A model generated the notes under the pieces. That model made no database searches. It saw only the letters and a list, made by a program, of their open reading frames with translations, and was not told where the DNA came from. This document shows positions 46,884 to 60,000 of a DNA stretch of 64,000 bases, one piece after another. Position 1 is the first letter of the stretch; every line of letters starts with the position of its first letter. Both the position numbers and the translations under genes were made by a program. The stretch is from positions 406,001 to 470,000 of the forward strand of contig JAEMWC010000558.1 of NCBI GenBank assembly GCA_016490735.1, written 5' to 3'. The stretch is from Pachyseris speciosa. Lineage: Eukaryota; Cnidaria; Anthozoa; Scleractinia; Pachyseridae.

Positions 46884-49800
46884 ATGTTACATCTTACGTT
46901 CGATGAAAACATCTTTCTTTTTATTATTGTTGAAACAGTAATAAAATAAAAGAATAAAACCGAAACGGATTTGTTGTGTATTAAACCGATATGTGTTGCA
47001 CATGACCTTTTTAAGCGATTCCTTTGAATCAGTTTATACAGCGATATGTTTTGATTAAGCTTAAGTCTTATATTATTTGCCACTTCACTTCACTTGCTTT
47101 TCCGTGATTCAGCGTAATTTCATAAAACACACCACAATAACGCTTTCGTTTACGGATTTTTGGTGTAGACAGCCTGTTGCCAATACTGTGAAACTATCCG
47201 CTAAATCAAGAGCTTACAAAAAATACGATAACCATCAAAACAAACAATCTTCTGAGGAAATCGCGCGATTACTCGCGCAAGATAAGATGGTTGCGTGGTG
47301 CGCAGAACGAATGCGCACTAACAATAGGAGGCACCGTCGTTAAGTTTCTCGGGTTTTAACTAAACTAGTTGCCAACGAGTCACCCTCGCGAGGACGCGAG
47401 GGTGACGAGGCGGCAGCATTATAAAGCCGTGTGTGCGAGTTGATTTTGGTACAGGGAGACGAAATCTCGAATGAAAAAAGTTAGCATAAGGTAATGTAAG
47501 AGTGACATCATCGGTGATTGTTTTCGAGTTAGCCAATGGCATCGCGGTATTTTTTTCTAAACCAATCACATCAGGAGGATCATGACCAGATTGACCTCAT
47601 TGACCTCACGGTGGCTGGTGCGGGCTTAGGCAGGAAAAGGTGAGTGGAAATATTGATATTATTCACTCGTGAGCGTTGTCTTCTTTCGTGTACTTTAGTT
47701 TAGTGTTTTTGGGAGCCAGAGTGTCACAAATCTAACACCTAGCAGGCTGAAAATTCGCCCAGCGAGGCTAAAATCGCCCAGCGAGGGAGTTATCGAAATC
47801 AGCTCGAAAACGGCTAGCTTGCCAAAACAGTCAGTTGCCTTGACAAGATCGGCCAGCGTGCCATTTAAGAAAACAAAAAACAAAACCACTTGAACATAAC
47901 TCAATCAGAGGGCGTATAAAGCCTCTTCTTTTATCGAGCTAGTGTGCTCAAAATTACAAATTTGACAGTCACGGCGAGCGTACCAAAACAGCAATCTTGC
48001 CAAAACAACAGTCAATTGTTTACAAAATCGGCCAGCGTGCTATAACTAAGGCAAAAAAAAACACTTGAATATATTCAAATATATTCACTATAAACATAAT
48101 CAGAGGGAATATAAAGCCTCTTTCCAATCGAGTCACGAGTCACACGACGTGTCGCTGTTAGTTTGTGCTCATGCATTAGCGTTCACAAAAAACAGTCTAA
48201 GCTCTGTTTGCCAGAAAGCCACTATCTGTCAAGCTTGAGGGAACTTAGCAAATCAATTTGGATAGTCTTCTTATTCCAAAATTTCAGGGGCCTTGCAGCT
48301 GTAGCTTCGTTTGAAAATTATCCGATCAGAAGTGCTCAGGTCCAAAGTCCACTTGCTGAAGTGCGTGCATCGAAGTAATAGCTCACGAGAGTTTATTATG
48401 CTTCTTCTATTCTGTATGTTGTTAGTCGTAAATCATTGTAAGGGCCATAGTGGTGTGACTAATTTCGATTTTTCACGTGGATATCAGAAGACCATATTAG
48501 ATGTGCATTTGTAATCTACGTTACAAGTTTTGTTCTTAAAAACATTTTAAAACAAGTGCATGTGGGATTTGCGTTCTAAGAACATGTTAAAACACAAACA
48601 TGTCACATTTGAATTCATGCTCATTTCTAACAACAATGTTGGTTTCATCTCTCTCAAGTAATGCAAGGGACTCATATTTCACCTCTAATCTACCCTACAA
48701 GTTTAATTCTTATAGACATTTTAAAAAATAAAGAAAAACATGTGAGTTTTGCACTGCTTTTTTAAACAACGATTCAGTTTTAAAAAATCGACTGTACTCT
48801 GGTTACTTCTTAATCTTCTCTGCGCACACAACTGTGCCAGTGTTTACTCGTTGGCACTCTACCGGCAGGTATTTCTAGTTGTAATCGTAGATCAGGAATG
48901 CGTTCGAGTATCCATTCTGCGGTAGTCTAATGTGATCATAATGAAATCAATTACAGGTTTGTAATATGAGGTGGTATGACAGGGTTGTGTGCTTCTTTGT
49001 CGGCTGGTATTTAGCTGTGATTCGGTAATATTTCCGATCTTGCGACAAGAAAACGATATTGAAGTTTAAACAAGGATTTGGTTATTTGTAGCAAATATTA
49101 AAATCTTCAGACTCGGCCAGCGTGTGCGAAACAAGATGTGTTCAGTATACGCTCGTCACGCGCGGATACCACGGAGTTCATTTCACTTGAAAATCAATTT
49201 TATATATATATATATATATATTTCGGCAAGGAAAGTTCGTGTCAAACACCGTAGTTTACACGAGCCGTACTTTACAGTTTAGGTCGGCCGGCCTGTTGAG
49301 TCAAACGTCGAACTTCAGCGCGCGTAAATAAACAATAAACGAAGTGAGGCTGAACTCACGATATCATCTGTGACGTAATTCAAGATGGCGCAGAAAAGGG
49401 CACGAACGACGAAAAATCTCGCCACTTAGTGTCACAGGATACCCAAGAGTAGGATGCGTTCTCCCTGACGTCGAACGCAATAAACGCCTGTATTGTTTGG
49501 CTACAGGTGTTTGCCGCTTAGTTGTTTCCAAGTTAACCGATATAAATTTGAAGAAACAAATAGCTTGTATAGTTCAGTCTGCGCTTTGTGCAAATATTAG
49601 CATATTAAAAAATATCATAATTTTGGGCATAATTTCCGCAAAATACGAGCATTGCCTATGGCATAATGTTACTTTTAAGAGCACAACCGAGTCCTAGTTG
49701 TGCCAGTCGAGGACAGACCGGAATAGCTTGGTTAAATTCCTCGCATATTTCAGGTTGCGTGAAATTGACCGGTGAGTTCTTGGAATGGCTTTCTTGCATA

Positions 49801-50535
49801 CATTAGCCCGGTGTGAAAAATCCCATTTTAAACAGTGCACCCTTGCGATGAACTATGAAATTTATTAAGACTCGCTGAGTAGCAGCTATATTCAACTTTA
49901 ACTGCGCCGTAACCAATTGAGAGACACACACACGCCCTTCAATCCAGTAATCAAACTTCTTTCGTTGCGGGATTGAAGTGAAGTGGACGGGATAATTTTT
50001 ACCGGTACCCTGATGAAAAACATAATAAACCAATTAACAAAGGCAAGCGTTTTCCAGGTAAAAAATGTCGTTCTTTCTGTGTGAACCTGCGTGTTTTTAT
50101 TTGCCAAGCCATTGGCTTGATCAACGCCACCTGCTTATCACGCTGTGGTTGGTTGATGTTTGTTGACAAACCAATCGATCGTAACCGTCACATGACATTC
50201 GGCCGCCATGTTCTTCAAAAAGTTATAAACATTGGTTTCGGTTAAACGATTTGCGGGATTTTTTCTTGTCGACATGAGATAATTTTCTTGCTGAGGTTCA
50301 TCTGTCGTGAGTTGAACACTGGCAGCCTTTGAGGTGTTTCGGTGGTCAAACTGAAGGGCCGTCTTTATTTTTTATCGGAAAAGAAAATGATATTCTTGCC
50401 ACAAGATTTTATGGCCGATGAAGCATGATCTTGTTCAGCTGATATGGAAGGTGATCAAGCGGTTTTAGCTTCGCTGGAAATGCTACAGTAGTTTGAAGGT
50501 GCGATGGTGATTCGCTGAGGACAAAGAAGTGAAAT
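46884..50535. other. intergenic region and upstream region of the MAP3K gene
   Basis: Contains a diverged tandem pair (47817-47940 and 47996-48140; both start CTTGCCAAAACA and include AAATCGGCCAGCGTGC or similar and ATAAAGCCTCTT), a small AT microsatellite (49199-49222), and diffuse repeats around ACATTTTAAAA near 48540-48730. No gene is supported. The last few hundred bases, from about 50370, should be the 5' UTR and promoter of the kinase gene. Confidence 0.5.
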
Positions 50536-53500
50536 ATGGACGTGAATGGTGTAGATACTGCGCAAAAAGGCCACAGTTCGCTGGAAAAAAATGGCGGGCT
50601 TTCCCCGGGTAACAAGTCGATACCAACCGCAGAGAACTTTATCGATGACCCAGCCGGTGGGAAAAGTCAAGCGTCGTCTAACAAAGCTTTTTCAGCGAAC
50701 TCAGCCTCGCTTAGCGGTCTTTTACAGCGGCTTTTAGGTTGTTTGAGGCCAGTGTGGACAATCTTAGGAAAGGCTTCGAAAGAGCACCGGGAAGACCCGT
50801 GGGTCATTCCGTTTGATGAAATATCGGAGTTAGAATGGTTAGGTTCAGGAGCACAAGGGGCTGTGTTTCTCGGGCAATACGGCGGTCAACAAGTTGCTGT
50901 GAAAAAGGTTCGTCGCGAGGCAGACACAGAGATTAAGCACTTAAAGAACCTTAATCATCCCAACATAGTGAAATTCAGGTACGTCACTTGGTGTTTAAAA
51001 ACTGTACAAGTGTGTGATCGTCAGCTTGTTGACATGAATTACATTAAAACTGTTTCATTTTCTGATTAGGAAATAGTTTGCAGATCTTGTGCTTATTAAA
51101 GGTTACGTTGTTGCTAAATTTGAGAATTAAATCACAAAATTCACATCCAAGTGAATGATGATATAAATCTTCTCAAGTGGACTTTGTCACTTTACAAGTA
51201 AATGATATATATCTTCACTGGACTTTGTGACAGAAATTTTGATCCCTTTTCTAAAAACAATTCCTGGGGATATATTGCAATGTCCTTCGAGAGGGGAGCA
51301 ATCATTTGAGTGGGGTGCCTTATTCAGGGGCTGCCAACACTGAGAAAGTGCAGACAAAAGTCCAGTGCCGGATTCAGATTTGAATTGTTTTTATTTTGTT
51401 TTTTTCCAACACACTGTTGGGCTAATTGTCTGATCTTACAACTTTAATAGTTTGAACCCCAACAGGGACCAGTATTGAACTTCTCTATACAGTATCCCTA
51501 CTCTGTGAGTCAAACATGCACATTATGAGAAATAAGAAAATGATCAACAACATTGAAACATCTGGAATTAGTTACAATGCTACAATGACTTTCGATCAAA
51601 TATTGTAGCCAGAACACTGTTGAAGGATAATTTTTGTGTTTTTGTGTTACTGGCTACGTACTCTGTCTAAAATATTGCCAGTGTGTACAGATACAATGCA
51701 AGGTACTCAATCGTCCTACAGTACTCTAGCAGTCAATTTAATTGATGAGTCTGAGGGCACCTTTGCCTTAGAGTATTCCAGTTTCAGAAAATGTGTTTGT
51801 CTGAAAATCTTGTTCTATATATTCACTTCATTATATTCCTAGACTGGAGTAAGAATTACCCCATAACAGTACCTTCTAAAAGTACAACTGACCACTGGAC
51901 TGCCTGAAGACATCAGACATAAGCCAGAAGGCTATGAGGCTGCCAGCAACCCACAATATACTAGCAAACACACTTGCTCCTAGTCCTTAACTAGATTAAA
52001 CTGCATTTACTGTAGTTTTTCGGGTATAAGGCGCTCTTGGCTATAAGACGCACCCCCAACTCAGCAACTCAACTGCGTCAATAGAAATTTTCCGTAAAAC
52101 ACTTGGTTATTAGACACACCATAAACTGAGAAGGAACATCAGATGGAAATATGCATAGAACGTCAACGAAGTTGTAATAAACGAGAGCGAAAAAGCCGGG
52201 CATAAACAAAGAGCCAAAAAAGTAGACAGAACACATTTTATCAACTAAAGTTTATTTATTTGTGACCTGGTAAATAAACAAATGTTTGAATGTAAACAAA
52301 CAAAGGGAAAAAGTTACATCCTGATTCAATTTGAGCAAAATTGTCACTTGCACAGATGAATAAAACTCACCTTGATTATACAAAAGCATAAATTGTCACA
52401 TGCTCAATGACGATTTAGTTTGAATTGCCAGTGACGAGAATGCTCAAAGTAACCAGCTTCAAATGTCAGTGCACAGAAATGGATGAATGGACGAAGAAGG
52501 TTTGTAAACCTGTTGTAAAGGACAAGTCATTTCTTGCAATGTTTGCGTGATTATGTATTACATTACAGAGCACATGTTTTTAAGCATGTCTGATATGCAA
52601 ATATGGCTTTGTTTTGAAAATATTCGCAATGTTTTGTTATCTCACATTACCAGTTTTGAATCACATTGTATTTTCATCTTGGGAATTAAAGAGTGGATTC
52701 GAAAAACATTCACATCTATGGAAGTCAGTTCCTAAATCATAGCAGAAAATGTGAATTTAAGAAATTGTTTCAGGGAAATATTTGCCTATAAGGCGCATCC
52801 CAAGTTTAAGAATAATTTTTGGTTGATTTAGCGATTATCTTTAAAAAACAGTGCGCCTTATAACCGAAAAACTACAGTAACCCCGTAAAACGCAAAATGT
52901 ACTGAACAACTTGTGATGCAAAATGTAACATTAACCTGAATTGTAACGACTTTTGATGCAAAATGTATTCTTTAACGTGAATTGTAACAACTTTTTAATG
53001 CAAAAAGTAACAACTTCTTTAACACGAAAAAATGTAACCGCAGGAAAATAAATGTCAGACTTGTGTCTTAATTTACAAATATGACTGACATCGAAATAGG
53101 GAAAGTTAACAAAAAACAGCATACCACCACCAGTCGAAGTGGCGGTCAAGTGTCAATCTATATACTGATGAAGTGTCAACCAAGTATCGACCAACATGTC
53201 GACCAAGTATCGGCCGATACATGGTTGAGTGTTGGCCACTATGTCAGTCGCATATCGGTCCATATGTCGACCAACATGTCAACTGAATGTTGGTCCACGT
53301 AATGACTGATACATGACCGACATAGTGACCAGCACTCAACAGCGTATCGGCCGATAGTATTGGTCGATAGTCGGTCAATGGGTGCCTTTAGTACACACGA
53401 TCCAATTTTTCTTAGGAGGAGTGCACCATGTTTACTCAACACCAATAAACCGCATTATTATTTTTTTGCAGAATACTACTTATATAAGAAAGCCGCAAGT

Positions 53501-56500
53501 CATTTCAGGGGACTCCCCTACCCTAAATCTGCTTCTTCCTTCATGATTTCTAACATTTGATCAGCTATGTCATGCATTCACATTGTTATTTTCAATGTTG
53601 TTTTAGAGGGATATGCAATCAGGCACCTGTTCACTGCATCATCATGGAGTTCTGTCCAAATGGTCAGTTGTATGAGGTCTTACGCAATGGTCGGCAAATC
53701 ACTCCCTCATTGTTGGTTAAGTGGTCAATGCAGATTGCTGATGGAATGCATTACCTGCATGTTCACAAAATTATCCACAGGGATTTAAAATCACCAAAGT
53801 GAGTAATAAACTTAGTATATAAATAAATTAGGATTGCCTTTGTGGATGTGGACATAGTTTTGGTCCAGGCTTGTGATTTAGGGGATTGGATTATGACATC
53901 ATGTACACCAATCCTTCCTTTCTTCTGCCATTTTAGAAGCACAACAGGAAGCTACAGGTAGCCTTACAGACTTGGGTTGCTTGCTTTGAATGTACATGTA
54001 GTTCAAGTCAATCATAATTCAATTTTAAGTAGACATTTCTGTTCAAGAGGCTTTCAGTTAGCATGACAGAGTTATCATGATGTATGTTCCCATGTTTAAG
54101 TATTTTAAAGCCAAATCCCCCCATTATGTTAATATTGGTTGATTATTTACATGTACAGTAAGCTGTAACGTGTATTACTACTAAGTCTGTACATCACATT
54201 GGACTTTGCAGGGGTTTCATTAGAAGCTGGCAACCGGCGAAAATCGCCGCCTAATTTGTCAGAATTTACCTCTTACTGCCGCCTACTTTCATCAGGTTGT
54301 CACCTACTTTAGTTAGCTCAAACGGCTATTTCAAACCTTATTGAAAACCCTGACTTTTGTCATATTGTAGGTAATTTTTGCCATTGTTACTGTAGGATTC
54401 ACTTTTATCTTTATTAATAAAGAAAAGAGTCTGTTGAAGATGTAGATCAACCCAGAGCAACATTCTTTGTTGAATAAATCAAAGGGTGCATACAAAAATA
54501 CAGGCTGGCACATTTAAAGTGCATATGAAGTAAAATTTTTCATTAGCTTGTTCGAAAGAGCTTTCAAAATGATGAAGAATGGCGTTTATTTTATTGTGAT
54601 AGCACTCTTGGTTGCCGAGTTATTCAAGATTTTGATTTATGCAAATCAAATTGCAGGGTTGACTACACATTATGATAGTGGTTATGGTGTCACCATAGCA
54701 ACATACTTGTTACCAGACCTCTGCCTTCCCAAATGAGAAATGCCTTATTTATTGCTCCAGAGTCTAACACACTTTCTTATACTTGTGCTGTTTAATGTCC
54801 ATATTTGCTTGCACCCACTGAATGAACATCAAGAGCAAATAGCACTTCTTGGGAGGAAAACTCTGATTTTATCCTTTGGAAAGGTAGAGGTCTGGTAACG
54901 ATTATGTTGCTATGGTGACATCATAACCACTATCATAATGTGTAGTTCTGGCAGCACATCAACCCTGCAAAGTTTCAACCCTGTAGACTTAGTATTTGCA
55001 CAGATATTCCATATTGTGATTTTACTTCATTTTGTGTCCACCTTGTGACGTCACAAGTCCTCTAATTTGCATAATTCAAAATCTTAAATAACTCGGCAAC
55101 CAAGAGTGCTATCACAATAAAATAAACGCCGTTCTTCATCATTTTGAAAGCTCTTTTGAACAAACTAATGAAAAATTTCGCTTCATATGCACTTTAAGGA
55201 AAACGAAATAGGGCCAAAATTTCGACGCAAGATGGTTATAAAAATTCGCTTGGCCCTTCAGTTGTAAAACATCTCTCGACTACTGGGAGTCCGTATAGTC
55301 AAAGCACAATCTATTAACAGCGCGGTGAGGAACAGTGCATCGAGACTGGAGCAGGGAGAAATCAGCTGGTGCATTCATTTCAGGTTTGGCCAGTCTTGCT
55401 GCATTATTTGCATGAGCTCCCCACTCTCGAGAAAGAGACTGCTAGCCATCGAAAACATCCCAAGCCACAAGTATGTAAAATGTCTTGAATTACATGCAAT
55501 TCCTTTGTATTGTTATTAATTTATGACTAGTGTCCTTGTTGGTGCTGATGACGTTCTCAAGATATCTGATTTTGGGACCTGTAAGGAATTTAGTGAGAAG
55601 AGCGCCAAAATGACATTTGCTGGAACTGTTGCCTGGATGGCTCCTGAAGTTATAAGAAATGAACCCTGCTCTGAAAAGGTTGATGTTTGGTAAGTTGTTT
55701 CAGTCCATCATATAAATAAAATCTGCTGTTAACCCTACCCCCCCCCCCCGAAAAAACAAACAAACAAACAAACAAACACACAAACAAAAACAAACAAAAC
55801 AAGCAGATTTATTTTTAAAATTTGTACACGCGCAGGTAGCTGAGGCTAACCTAGGCAGGCCAGACTTTCAATTAATTAAAGAATAAATTAACAATACAAT
55901 ATTGGAAAGGAATTAAAAAACAATAAAGATAGAACTAGTAAGAAGTAAGGAAGTATGAGTAAAAGAAGATAATAGTACAAGGTCCCCCTTTAGTAAGTAA
56001 GTAAGTAAGTAATTAAAGCCTTTATTTAAAGAGGGTAGCACTCAATAGCCAAAGGCTAATAAACTTGTGGCCCTCAAAAAGGAATTAATTTACAGATGGA
56101 AATAAGTTTTGACTCCCCTCCTCCTCCCCCTTCACCTCCCTCCTTTTTGTTGACAACCAAATTACAACGAACAAAAAACTTTATTAGTATTTACAAATGT
56201 GGCACTTCATAAGCAGTGACCCAAGTATGGTTTACGTGTAGCCATGTGCTGGATGTTCAGGATGTGCTGGTTTGTTCTTGATCTTTGGCTGCATGACTTC
56301 CAACTTTACGTCTCCACTTTGCTTTCTACTTGTATTTCCTGGTGCTGCCAGAGTACTATTTCCCTAAATGAAATAAGCCCCACCCCCGCCACACTCTGTA
56401 TTAAGCTCCCCCCCCCCCCTCCCTTTAACGTGGTTGGACTAAATAAGTCCCTCTGAGAGTTTAACAGAGGATTTATGGTAGATCGCTATAATTTATGCAT

Positions 56501-56773
56501 AATTGATATTTATTTATTTATTTATTTTTGGTCATCATAATTATGTTTTTTTGTCATTCTTTGGTCTGCTTTGGTAGACTACATGTACATTATAACTTAC
56601 CACTGTCCCTTCCACAGGTCATTTGGGGTTCTGCTATGGGAACTTCTTACAGGAGAGATGCCATACAGAGTACGTAAATAGACTTGTTTATGTTGATTTA
56701 AAAATAATAACAGCTTTTCGGTGTATTGGTACCCTGACATTATAAATTAGCAGCAGCGACAGCAGTTAATGAT

Positions 56774-56854
<81 letters not shown>

Positions 56855-56950
56855 TACATACATATATATATACTTATACATACATATATATATACTTCGC
56901 TCTACTTCTATGTATTGAGCACTGTTTTACGAAAATCAAGCTTCACACTT

Positions 56951-57007
<57 letters not shown>

Positions 57008-60000
57008 TGCCAACTTTGAGAGACAAGAAGCTGACATGTACAAGGGATATGCAGGGAATATTTTTAGTGTATCTTGCTTTTGACCTGTTTGTCACAGAAT
57101 ATTTATGCCCATCTAAGCTGTGAATTTGACATTGAGTCTATGAGTGACCCACTGCTATAACCAAGTGTCCATTGGCCATCTCAGAGACAAAATTCAATTT
57201 GAATCAGTTTCAAGTCAAATGTTGCGATTTTAATCTCTTCAAATCTCTGATACTCTCCCTTATTCATGGGCACTGCTTTGGTATGGTCCCCCAAACAGTT
57301 GTTTTACCTATATGTACCGGCATGTCTTGAATCTCTACTCACTTTTGAGTATGTGTTTGTATCTTGCAGGACGTCGATTCTTCAGCCATTATTTGGGGTG
57401 TAGGAAGCAACAGTCTGCATCTTCCTGTACCAACCACATGTCCAGAGGGCTTCAAACTTCTCATGAAAATCTGCTGGTAAACACAAATTAGACTAATGAT
57501 GATAAAGTGTATAGCAGTCATGTTGTACAATTTATTATGACTATGGCTTTTTGTTCCAGATAAAGATGATGCTACGCCATATTTCGTATTGTTGTTTAGT
57601 TACGTAGCGTGACACATTGTGCACGCTGTCGTTTCGCTTTGCTTGCACGCTGATGTTTAGTCATTGTCACACGTTTCGCGCATAATTAGCTTGCTACCTA
57701 TATTACCGCTTTATATTTACCGTTTGCTTTGTATTTACATCTTGTCTTCGGTTAGTAAACGTGATCTCTTCTGCTCGGAGTTCTGGCTTAACTTACTGGC
57801 GTGGTGGCAGCGGTGGGATACGAACCCACGCCTCCGAAGAGACTGGTGACTCAAAAAAGTGATACTTTCTTTAGTACTTTCTTTTTTTCCTTCAGGAACG
57901 GCAAACCAAAGAATCGTCCGTCATTCCAACAAGTGCTTCTCCATGTTGAGATTGCTGCTGGTGATGTGCTGAAAACACCACAAGAAGTTTACCTCAACCA
58001 GCAGGTAAGCAAACCAAGAACAGCTTTCGGCGCAACAGAAAAACACTTAAACGTTATTGAAAAAAAAATTCTTAGAGAGAACCTCCACTCATACTTCAAA
58101 TTGACGCTAAATTGTTGGAAATAATTACTAGATTCCAAATTGTTTTAAAACGTGGATATAACATTTAAGTGTACAAAAAAAAGTCGATATCACCATCGCC
58201 TATTTCCCAGGCGCGGTCATTTTGGATTTCGTGACGTGTTTCGGTTGCCCTATTGTTTAACACAAAACATTTTCTGCTTCATTTGCTCCCTGCCAAAAAA
58301 TAAAGCGAAAAAAGGCGTTTATGATACCCAATTTTTTGTGTACTTTAAATATTATTACTAGCGGTATAAACTAAAGTTTTGAAACTAGTAATTATTCCCA
58401 ACAATTTAGGGTCAATTTGTCACAAGAGTGGAGGTTAAAATTCAATTATTTTAAAGGGGCCTTACGAAAACCACGGCGGCCTTGGCGATGATAACGCCAC
58501 AAAATCTGGACAAACAATTTCTTTATGAGTAAAAACAGTAGTTCTGCACGTGTATTTTTCATTTTGGTACATTTCTTTGCCGTCCTCTTCAAAGCAACAA
58601 ATGGAATGAATAAAATCAAGGATTTGTCGTGAATGTGAGCCCATTACATTAAACATTACTTTCTTTTTCGCCGTCCGTAATAATATTACCTGGCCAGTTT
58701 TTCCACATCATGCAAGTTGTACGCTGTGGAATAACAGCTCCCAAACCACAAAGTATTAAAAATTGCATGAATTTATATTTTCACAAGATGTTTTCGTAAG
58801 CGTTGTCGTCGTGATTGCGTTAGGTCTTCGAACGTTAAAAGGGGTTTAACCGAATATAGAATACTTCACAAGTTAATGTGATCAAGTAAGCTGAAGCCAC
58901 TCTAAGGGCACTAAGGCCACAAGGTAGCGGGCATTACCCCTTAAATCTACAAAAGCAAAGACTGAGCCCAAGCATTAGCAGCCGTGGACAGCTGAATGCT
59001 TATGAGGCCTAACAAGGCCGAAACAGCGGTCCATGGCTGCTAATGCTTGGGCTCAATCTTTGCTTAGGTAGATTTAAGGGGTAATGCCCGCTACCTTGTG
59101 GCCTTAGTGCCCTTTTGAGTGGCTTCAGCTTACTTGATCACATTAATTTGTGAAGTATCCTTGTCACTCCAGGAACATCCCACAAGCTTTACGTTTTCAT
59201 TGCTTGTTTTAACCGAATATACATGTAAATAACAGTCGTCCCTAACCAGGTAAATCCTGTTTTTTAAAAGATAACATGGCGGGGAGAAATCAAGGAAGAG
59301 TTTGAGAAGATGAAGCATAAGAGCAGTGCGCATATTCAAAATCTTCATCAACTTCATCAGCTGGATGAGGAACTAATCAGGAGAAGAAAGGAAGAGCTAA
59401 GGTAATGACTTGTGATTATCCCTTGATCAGGCTCCAGGGCGCAGCTATTCTGAGCACGATTTAGCCGTCTAATTTCGGGTTAATCTAAAATTAGGGTTAG
59501 GGTATCAGAATGACCAGCATACCGTTCATTTGGAATCATAGGTTGCTTACCATTTACCAAAACAATCCGGAAATTTCTGTTCTGAATGTAAATGGGAAGC
59601 CTATTGTTGTCTTCCCAAACGGAAAATTTCCGGAGTAAACGGGATAACTTGAAAGGTAGTCTAAAATTCCCAAACGGAAATGTGCGTTCCATTTGTTCAT
59701 TTCTACCAGTTCCAGTCCTTTCAGCTTTGATCACTCATTTAACCCGACCGTTTGGAATGTTCGTGGAAATAAAGCACGCGCCCCCCATAGAAATTTTCAT
59801 TTGGGTGTTTGATGCGTCCCATTTACTGCAACCGTCGACCAACCGGTTTCTCCGATTAAATGGTAAACAACCATACAGACCATGAGTTCTTTTGGGAACG
59901 TTTTGGCGGGAAAATCGTGCGCGGCCTGTCAGGCTCGAGACGTGGCACCGGAAGTCACGAATCGATCTATTAGTTTGTTCTATTTATCAAATGAGAACGC

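Noticed and set aside
53567..53788. Second frame over kinase exon 2
   Set aside because: Shadow of the in-phase exon 53607-53798, which carries HRDLKSP.
57802..57846. Functional tRNA-Leu gene
   Set aside because: The 5' half, D arm and A box are missing, and CCA is encoded.
57801..58124. Frame [15 protein letters not shown]... as a protein start
   Set aside because: The first residues translate the tRNA-derived primer-site sequence; the frame then runs into true kinase exon 6.
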